In this document: piece by piece, positions 7,186-11,447 of the stretch
Layout: every line of letters begins with the position of its first letter
Position numbering within the stretch: position 1 is the first letter of the stretch
NCBI GenBank assembly: GCA_020431945.1
Contig: JAGQHH010000216.1
Location: 1 to 11,447, forward strand
Origin: Cyanobacteria bacterium HKST-UBA02
GTDB taxonomy: Bacteria; Cyanobacteriota; Vampirovibrionia; Obscuribacterales; Obscuribacteraceae
Direction of reading: 5' to 3'
DNA: 11,447 nt
Made by a program: the position numbers and the translations under genes
Notes under the pieces: model-generated
Databases searched by the model: none
Seen by the model: only the letters and a program-made list of their open reading frames with translations
Told to the model about the DNA's origin: nothing

Positions 7186-7429
7186 GATAGAAAAACTCGG
7201 GAAACTCTATCTGGTTTGCTGGGTAGATAGAAAAACTCGGGAGACTCTATTTGGTTTGCTGGGTAGATAGAAAAACTCGGGAAACTCTATCCGGATTGCA
7301 GGGTAGTGAGAAAAACTCGGGAAACTCTATCCGGATTGCAGGGTAGATAGAAAAACTCGGGAAACTCTATCCGGATTGCAGGGTAGGTAGATAGAAAAAC
7401 TCGGGAAACTCTATCTGGATTTCAGAGAA
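7186..7429. repeat. Tandem array of about six 40-bp units
   Basis: Head-to-tail units start at 7186, 7226, 7266, 7306, 7346 and 7390. The first five are exactly 40 bp. A 4-bp GGTA duplication precedes the sixth, whose last 10 bases are degenerate. Units 3-5 share CCGGATTGCA, while units 1 and 2 have CTGGTTTGCT or TTGGTTTGCT, so the array has sub-families. Within a unit GATAGA and TCTATC form a 6-bp inverted repeat around 14 bases, and AAACTC occurs twice as AAACTC-GGG-AAACTC. Unit 4 breaks one arm (GTGAGA) and unit 2 alters the other. There are no variable spacers, so it is not CRISPR. It lies upstream of the small peptide gene on the minus strand. Confidence 0.93.
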
Positions 7430-7461
7430 AAGAGATACCCGAAAAACTCCCTCAAGGCTTG

Positions 7462-7511
7462 TTGGTGCTAAGTTTTATTCATACTATAAAAGCTAATAAT
7501 AGCTCTCCGAA
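7462..7511. promoter_or_regulatory. Possible overlapping promoters beside the repeat array
   Basis: On the plus strand TTGGTG (7462-7467), a 17-bp spacer and TATAAA (7485-7490) form a fair sigma70-like pair. On the minus strand TTCGGA (7511-7506), a 17-bp spacer and TATAGT (7488-7483) form another, which would transcribe through the array toward the small peptide gene. Each -35 box matches consensus at only three positions, so both are weak candidates. Confidence 0.3.
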
Positions 7512-7530
7512 ATTCAAAGGCCTAGAAAGC

Positions 7531-7568
7531 GACAGTCGGTTTCCCTCCCGGGAGGGAAACCGACTGTC
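7531..7568. terminator. Perfect 19-bp palindrome downstream of the antiporter gene
   Basis: GACAGTCGGTTTCCCTCCC (7531-7549) is exactly complementary to 7550-7568, making a 38-bp perfect palindrome with no spacer. It lies 29 bp past the minus-strand antiporter stop and most likely ends that transcript. Flanks have only short T tracts (GCTTTCT on the minus side, TTCAAGTTATT on the plus side), so the direction is not decided by sequence and it may act on both strands. Confidence 0.7.
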
Positions 7569-7597
7569 TTCAAGTTATTCAGCTTTCAGTCTCACTC

Positions 7598-9121
7598 TCA
7601 GTCCTGGCGCTCCAGTCGGGCGTCCAGGCTGGCTGTGAGCTCAGCAAGCTGACCTTCGTCGAGGAGATCGGCGTGGGCCAGATGTCTGAGATGGTCTTTC
7701 TGCATGATTGCCAGCTCTCGCTCGGTCTCGTTGATCTCGAAGGCGAGGACATGGGGATGCTCTTCTTTGAGCTTCGCCAGGTCAGCCTCGACGGAGTCGA
7801 TCTCGAGCTTTATGTTGGCCTTGAGCTTCTCGTGGGTCTCGTGGGAGATCTGGTGGAGACGTCTGAACGAGTCCAGATTTTCGATGGTGGCGAACAGGGT
7901 CATTAGCCGGGCCCGGAGAGTCCGGTAGCGGCGCTCCTGCTCATCCACCACGCTGATCTTGAGAGCTTTGACCAGGGGCTCGATGGTTAGTCCCTGGGCG
8001 AGCAGCGAGAATAGCACCACCGCGAAGGTCATGTGCAAAATCTCGTTGCGAGCCGGGAAATCCACCGGCAGGCTGAGGGCCAGCGCCATGCTCAGAGCCC
8101 CGCGCAAGCCACCCCAGAAGAGGATGAGCTTCCACTGCCAGGGGATCTTGTCCCTGGCCGGGGTGAGCAGGACGACCACGAAGCGGGCGGCGAAAACAGC
8201 CGCGATGGCTACGAGGATGAGCTTCCAGTCCGCCAGCAGCTCACCGAGATTGATGGTGGCGCCGATAAGAATGAAGAGGACGGAGTTGACCAGGAAGGCA
8301 GCATTCTCCCAGAAGGAGTGCACCGCCAGGCGGGTGGTGGGGCTCATGCCGTAACGTTTGCCGTAGTTGCCCATGATCACGGCTGCCGTGACAGCGGCGA
8401 TCACCGGCGAGACATGGATTTGCTCGCCGAAAAGAAAGGCTCCGTAGGCCGAGATGACTGTGAAAGTGATCTCGAGGAAGTGGTCGTCGAACAACCTGGT
8501 GATCATGGAGAAAACCAGACCGGCTGCGGCTCCCAGAGCCAGACCGCCGAGCACGTTGAAAGCGAAGTTGTGCAGAGTCGTCTCGAATGAGAAGGCAGCG
8601 CCTGCAAGAGCCATGGAACTGGCCAGTTTGAAAGCCACGACAGCGGTGCCGTCGTTGAGGAGGCTTTCGCCTTCCATGAGCATGGTCAGACGTTTGGAGA
8701 CGCCCAGCTTGCGGAACATGCTCACCACCGATACCGGGTCGGTGGCTGAGATCATGGCAGCGAAGACCATGGCGAGGCGGACGTCGAACCCTCCGAAGAA
8801 GTAGAGCACCGAGCCGGTGAGGAGTACCGAGGCGACGACACCGGCAGTGGCCATGAGCGTTATGGGCAGCCAGTCCTTCCGGAAGGCAGCTAAATCGATA
8901 TTCCAGGCGGCCTCGAAGAGGAGTGCCGGCAGGAAGACGATCAAAACGAGGTCCGGAGTCATGGCGGCTTTGAGACCGGTCAGAGAGCTGACCAGCAAAC
9001 CCGCCACCACCAGGGCCACGGTGTAGGGCACCCGGATGAAGCGGACCACGACTGCCGTGATCGACGCCACCACTACAAGTGCCAGGAACAGGTTGGCCGG
9101 CTGAAGCAATTCAGCGTGCAT
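7598..9121 (-). CDS. CPA1 family Na+/H+ antiporter
   Basis: A 507-residue cation:proton antiporter of the monovalent cation:proton antiporter-1 (NhaP/NHE-like) family, exchanging Na+ (or K+) for protons across the cytoplasmic membrane for pH and salt homeostasis. Residues 10-385 are a run of about a dozen hydrophobic segments. Signature motifs are present: ATDPVSV (Thr127-Asp128-Pro129), LLNDGTAVV (Asn156-Asp157, the ion-binding pair of electroneutral CPA1 members) and FWGGLRGALSMALALS (Arg340). Residues about 390-507 form a hydrophilic, charged, probably coiled-coil cytoplasmic tail, as in family members where the tail regulates activity. The ATG at 9121 lies one base after the stop codon of the TPR-like gene, so translation is probably coupled. 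A 19-bp palindrome follows the stop. Ion specificity cannot be read from the sequence. Confidence 0.95.
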   Translation of the reverse strand: MHAELLQPANLFLALVVVASITAVVVRFIRVPYTVALVVAGLLVSSLTGLKAAMTPDLVLIVFLPALLFEAAWNIDLAAFRKDWLPITLMATAGVVASVLLTGSVLYFFGGFDVRLAMVFAAMISATDPVSVVSMFRKLGVSKRLTMLMEGESLLNDGTAVVAFKLASSMALAGAAFSFETTLHNFAFNVLGGLALGAAAGLVFSMITRLFDDHFLEITFTVISAYGAFLFGEQIHVSPVIAAVTAAVIMGNYGKRYGMSPTTRLAVHSFWENAAFLVNSVLFILIGATINLGELLADWKLILVAIAAVFAARFVVVLLTPARDKIPWQWKLILFWGGLRGALSMALALSLPVDFPARNEILHMTFAVVLFSLLAQGLTIEPLVKALKISVVDEQERRYRTLRARLMTLFATIENLDSFRRLHQISHETHEKLKANIKLEIDSVEADLAKLKEEHPHVLAFEINETERELAIMQKDHLRHLAHADLLDEGQLAELTASLDARLERQD

Positions 9122-9122
9122 C

Positions 9123-9674
9123 TTACTCTCCTGTAGAGCTGTCCCCGCTGCCGGACTGGGTCAGGGCGCGGGCGGCTTCCTTCGAGCCGGAGACGATTTC
9201 AGCAAGGACGCGGGCGAGGTAAGACTGCATATGGTCTTCCTCGGCTTCTTCCAGCGCCTTCTCGATGATCGGGAAAGCACGCTGGTAGTCGGCGGCGGCC
9301 TGTTCGGCGTCGCCGAGTTTGAGGTTGGTTTCGCCGGTATTCGAAAGGCAGATGCCCAGCGCCATATGATTGGCGGGCAGGGACTCCTCCGCGATGCGCA
9401 GAGCCTCTTCGAAGTGCCAGAGAACGGTACGCTGATCGTCGTCCAGAAGCGGCAGATGAGCCTCGGCAATGAGCAGGTAGACGCCGGCCTCGCCGGTAAT
9501 GCCGCCGTTGGCCACGAGCATGGCCCGGGCCGCGGTAAGAAGCGCCTCGGCAACAGGACGGCCTTCGGCGTTGAGAAACTCCTGGGCTTTCTGGCGAAGG
9601 CTGTCGGCGAAGCGCCGGTTCGTTGCTTCCGCACTGCAGCAGCAGGAATCGTTCGAATGAGTGTGTTCTGTCAT
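9123..9674 (-). CDS. TPR-like protein with a Cys/His N-terminus
   Basis: A predicted soluble 183-residue protein made almost wholly of alpha-helix pairs. Residues about 75-145 carry the clearest tetratricopeptide pattern (FEEALRIAEESL, then LSNTGETNLKLGDAEQAAADYQRAFPIIEKAL), so it is probably a protein-protein interaction scaffold. The N-terminus is unusual: His4, His6 and three consecutive cysteines at 11-13, a possible soft-metal site. The ATG at 9674 is chosen because AAAGGG lies 7 bases upstream and because an earlier in-frame ATG at 9758 would run through the terminator hairpin of the preceding gene. The stop is one base from the antiporter start, so it is probably a partner or regulator of the antiporter, or simply its operon mate. 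No enzyme motif is visible. Confidence 0.83.
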   Translation of the reverse strand: MTEHTHSNDSCCCSAEATNRRFADSLRQKAQEFLNAEGRPVAEALLTAARAMLVANGGITGEAGVYLLIAEAHLPLLDDDQRTVLWHFEEALRIAEESLPANHMALGICLSNTGETNLKLGDAEQAAADYQRAFPIIEKALEEAEEDHMQSYLARVLAEIVSGSKEAARALTQSGSGDSSTGE

Positions 9675-9721
9675 GTCTGGTCCCTTTGCAAGCATGAAAT
9701 GACAAAAAGTGGAGAAAAGGA

Positions 9722-9755
9722 GACCGGCACTACCCGTGTGTGGGTAGTGCCGGTC
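9722..9755 (-). terminator. Intrinsic terminator of the zinc-ribbon gene
   Basis: GACCGGCACTACCC (9722-9735) and its exact complement (9742-9755) flank a 6-nt loop. Read on the minus strand the 14-bp stem is followed by TCCTTTTCTCCACTTTTTG, a T-rich tail, about 75 bp after the zinc-ribbon stop codon. The TPR gene starts 48 bp further on. Confidence 0.8.
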
Positions 9756-9831
9756 CATAGAAGGAGCGGTGAACTCAGCCGGCTCCTTCGCAGTCTTGTT
9801 CTAGCAGCTCACGAGCAGTCCAAACCGGGAC

Positions 9832-10392
9832 TTAGAGAGCCCTGGGCATTCCGCAGTTCGTGCAGGTGGTGCGCCCCTTCGTGTACGGTGCGTCACAATG
9901 GGGACACTTCTTGTCGAGGGCGAGCTTGCCGGGTTGCGGGAAGTGCGCCTCGGGAACCGTGGGTTGGCGGAGATGCTGATAGCTGGCGTGCCGGGCCTGG
10001 AATTCCGTACATTCCAACAGTGCGAAATCGAAGGTCGCGATGATCCGGTGTGTGAGGTCCGGGTCACGGAAAACGACCTTGAAATGGCGCGGTACGGGAT
10101 TCTCTTCGGGGTCCGGACGCCGGCTGAAGCGAGCCCAGGACAGGTCGACCTTGGGTTGAGCCGGTGCCTGTTTCAGACATTCGACCAGGCTCCTGAAGCA
10201 GGTGCCGGGTGCGAGGTCTTCGACATAAATGGGCTCTTCATCCACCTCGATGGTCATCGTGGTGGGTTTGTCGACGTGAGCTTTGATGGCTGCGTCCTTC
10301 TGACACTTGACGCAGGCAAAATGGGTCGTGGACTGAAAAAACGTCTGAGCTGGTTTTCGCTCTCTTCCGAGAACGATCATGCAGTCGATCAT
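9832..10392 (-). CDS. Zinc-ribbon protein of unknown function
   Basis: A 186-residue protein, probably cytoplasmic: no signal peptide or membrane segment. Cys27 and Cys30 form a CxxC pair near the N-terminus, followed by His39. A compact C-terminal zinc ribbon uses Cys163, Cys166, Cys177 and Cys180 (CPHCDAPY ... CTNCG). The middle, about residues 44-140, has a beta-rich look (MTIEVDEEPIYVEDL, then PRHFKVVFRDPD and IIATFDFALLECTEFQ) and no family I can name. Zinc ribbons of this kind serve in nucleic-acid binding or as structural modules. The ATG at 10392 has a clear GAGGAG ribosome binding site 5 bases upstream. It appears monocistronic, closed by the terminator at 9722-9755, with a long upstream region that may hold regulatory structure. 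Confidence 0.82.
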   Translation of the reverse strand: MIDCMIVLGRERKPAQTFFQSTTHFACVKCQKDAAIKAHVDKPTTMTIEVDEEPIYVEDLAPGTCFRSLVECLKQAPAQPKVDLSWARFSRRPDPEENPVPRHFKVVFRDPDLTHRIIATFDFALLECTEFQARHASYQHLRQPTVPEAHFPQPGKLALDKKCPHCDAPYTKGRTTCTNCGMPRAL

Positions 10393-10576
10393 AGGAACTC
10401 CTCGTCTTAGAAGTTAAAGGTTGCTAGCTAGAAACTGTTCTAACCACCGCCGGATGTGGTGCGATACATACGCGTAACTTCCGCTTCCTGTGCGCCTCGA
10501 ACCGACCCAACGTCAGACTCATCGAAGACTCGCCTCTTAGTGTCCGGCAGAGATGATGTCGTCCATGGGTTGCGTC

Positions 10577-10602
10577 TCACCGACCGGAGAACCGGAAGGT
10601 GA
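10577..10602. other. Hairpin with symmetric internal loop
   Basis: TCACC (10577-10581) pairs with GGTGA (10598-10602), and CCGG (10584-10587) with CCGG (10592-10595) around AGAA, separated by a 2x2 internal loop (GA/AA). A larger imperfect pairing of GATGATGTC (10552-10560) with GACGTCATC (10601-10609) competes with it. Function unknown. Confidence 0.4.
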
Positions 10603-10629
10603 CGTCATCAGTCAGTTATGAGTACGTGA

Positions 10630-10652
10630 GGGTTTGGGGTCGGGGTCTCGGG
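10630..10652 (+). other. G-quadruplex-forming motif
   Basis: Four guanine tracts of 3, 4, 4 and 3 bases (10630-10632, 10636-10639, 10642-10645, 10650-10652) are separated by loops of 3, 2 and 4 bases. This fits the canonical four-tract pattern. It is on the strand opposite to the sense strand of the zinc-ribbon gene, about 240 bp upstream of its start. Confidence 0.6.
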
Positions 10653-10762
10653 TAGAGGAATCGAAAAATTACATCTGCAAAGTAGTCATGAGAAGAGACC
10701 CTGATCAATAAACAATACAGATCATGAGTTGAAGAAATAATAAAAGCCTGCGCTAGGTTTTC

Positions 10763-10846
10763 AGCGGTTTGTCGCTAAACCCTTGAGAACGCTGGGCTAT
10801 AGTCGGGCCAACCAGCCCGCTATCGTTACTTTGTGACAAAACCGCT
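10763..10846 (-). terminator. Nested stem structure downstream of the PNP gene, probable terminator or 3' UTR element
   Basis: AGCGGTTTGTC (10763-10773) is complementary to GACAAAACCGCT (10835-10846) with one bulged base. Inside, ATAG plus CGGGC (10799-10808) pairs with GCCCG plus CTAT (10815-10823) around a 6-nt loop with one bulge. On the minus strand the structure starts 3 bases after the PNP stop codon and is followed by CTTTTATTATTTC (10747-10735). That makes it a plausible structured 3' end or terminator. Confidence 0.5.
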
Positions 10847-10849
10847 TTC

Positions 10850-11447
10850 TTAGAGAGCGCTTATAACTTCTTTCAGAAGAATATCGAGCCGAAGCGAAGC
10901 TGCTTTCGATTCGGCCAGGACTTCTTCGTGGCCACCCATGGCGGTGTTCTCCTCCCAGACATTGGTGATCACCGAGATGGCAGCCCCTTCGGTATTCGTG
11001 TCTCTGACGGTGAGCAATTCCGGGACAGTGGACATGCCCACGGCATCGCTCTCCAGTTTGCGGAGCATCTCGATTTCAGCCAGGGTCTCATAGCTGGGCC
11101 CGAGAAGAGCAGCATAAACGCCTTTCTTCAGCGGGCGGAAGTCGCTATTCGAGCCAGCCAGAGCTTCACCGGCGTCGATGATCTTCCGGCTGAGCTTGTT
11201 GTCTATGGGCGTGTTGGGAGTTTTGAGTGCGGGCAGGAGACCGGTTCTGGCGAGCTCGGGCTGGAGGTGATCCCGGTAGCCTGTGAGCACCATCAGGTCG
11301 CCGATGCGAAAGGACTTGTTGAGACCGCCGGCGGCGTTGGTCAGGATGAGATGAGGGATTCCCCAGTCGGAAACGAGCCTGGCAGGCAGGGTGACGGTAT
11401 CCCAGTCGTGACCCTCGTAGAGATGGAAACGTCCCCGGAAGACTGCC
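10850..11447 (-). CDS. punA: Purine nucleoside phosphorylase, trimeric type (C-terminal part; 5' end outside the window)
   Basis: The gene runs off the right edge; 198 codons plus the stop are visible, about the last 70 percent of a family usually near 270-290 residues. The enzyme splits purine nucleosides with phosphate into free base and (deoxy)ribose-1-phosphate for purine salvage. The edge sequence reads GRFHLYEGHDW, then LILTNAAGGLN, both PNP landmarks. Further on are GVYAALLGPSYETLAE, with the Glu that contacts the purine, DAVGMSTVPEL, which binds sugar and phosphate, and ISVITN with the base-contacting Asn. HEEVL near the end supplies the conserved His. Asn in ITN points to 6-oxopurine PNP rather than methylthioadenosine phosphorylase. 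An internal ATG at 11293 is not the start because homology continues upstream of it. Trimeric PNPs are cytoplasmic. Confidence 0.95.
   Translation of the reverse strand, partial: AVFRGRFHLYEGHDWDTVTLPARLVSDWGIPHLILTNAAGGLNKSFRIGDLMVLTGYRDHLQPELARTGLLPALKTPNTPIDNKLSRKIIDAGEALAGSNSDFRPLKKGVYAALLGPSYETLAEIEMLRKLESDAVGMSTVPELLTVRDTNTEGAAISVITNVWEENTAMGGHEEVLAESKAASLRLDILLKEVISAL

Larger units (their letters stand above)
7109..7597. other. Gene-free spacer holding the 40-bp repeat array
   Basis: This 489-bp stretch between the small peptide gene and the end of the antiporter gene has no credible coding frame on either strand; TAG recurs in every repeat unit. It contains the peptide gene's ribosome binding site, the tandem array (7186-7429), a partial inverted echo of the unit (GATACCCGAAAAACTCCC near 7434-7451), promoter-like boxes near 7462-7511, a small palindrome AGCTAATAATAGCT (7491-7504) and a 19-bp perfect palindrome (7531-7568). 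Confidence 0.6.
10393..10849. promoter_or_regulatory. 457-bp spacer upstream of the zinc-ribbon gene
   Basis: This gene-free stretch lies between two minus-strand genes. It holds the presumed promoter of the zinc-ribbon gene (no clear boxes seen), a hairpin at 10577-10602, a four-tract G-quadruplex motif on the plus strand (10630-10652), an AT-rich part (10665-10745) and a nested stem structure next to the PNP stop (10763-10846). Only very short open frames occur, without ribosome binding sites. Confidence 0.5.

Noticed and set aside
7186..7429. CRISPR array
   Set aside because: Units abut directly with the whole 40-bp period conserved. There are no variable spacers and no cas genes in the window.
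9675..9758. N-terminal extension of the TPR-like protein to an ATG at 9758
   Set aside because: It would be translated through a perfect 14-bp terminator hairpin; the ATG at 9674 has a proper ribosome binding site.
10537..10608. Minus-strand 23-codon frame (MTSPSGSPVGETQPMDDII...) upstream of the zinc-ribbon gene
   Set aside because: The composition looks coding, but there is no ribosome binding site, an in-frame stop is just upstream, and the region forms a hairpin. It is too short to support without comparative data.
10763..10846. Integron attC site or tRNA gene
   Set aside because: The stem ends lack the conserved attC core sequences, and the fold has no acceptor or T-loop consensus of a tRNA.

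Overview
The window comes from a bacterium with moderately GC-rich genes and AT-richer spacers. One lipoprotein with a clean lipobox, a muralytic amidase and several exported or membrane enzymes fit a free-living bacterium with a peptidoglycan wall. There is no rRNA, tRNA, integrase or transposase to place it, so I do not name a phylum. Many reading frames overlap by chance because the coding DNA is GC-rich; only those with a plausible start, protein-like composition and family motifs are annotated.

Layout. (1) 76-1050, minus: a secreted protein of unknown function, AT-richer than the other genes. (2) 1051-1543: a divergent spacer with small direct and inverted repeats. (3) 1544-6815, plus: five co-directional envelope genes, namely a membrane M48 metalloprotease, a repeat-bearing lipoprotein, a membrane-anchored S53 serine-carboxyl protease, an N-acetylmuramoyl-L-alanine amidase and a small holin-like membrane protein. 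Strong hairpins separate several of them and an intrinsic terminator closes the run. (4) 6950-7108, minus: a short gene for a 52-residue basic peptide with a good ribosome binding site and an internal Leu-x-Gly-Gly motif. It is followed upstream by a 40-bp tandem repeat array (7186-7429, about six units). (5) 7598-9674, minus: a TPR-like protein and a CPA1 Na+/H+ antiporter, one base apart. (6) 9832-10392, minus: a protein with a CxxC pair and a C-terminal zinc ribbon, ended by a perfect 14-bp hairpin terminator. (7) 10393-10849: a spacer with a G-quadruplex motif, a hairpin and a nested stem structure. (8) 10850 to the right edge, minus: the C-terminal part of a trimeric-type purine nucleoside phosphorylase.

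How they may work together. The plus-strand run looks like cell-envelope turnover and quality control: a membrane protease, a secreted or anchored protease, a wall amidase and a small multi-spanning membrane protein next to the amidase. The TPR-antiporter pair is probably one translationally coupled unit for ion or pH homeostasis. The most novel items are the short peptide gene and the adjacent 40-bp repeat array. They may form one locus, but no maturation or transport enzyme for such a peptide is present in the window.
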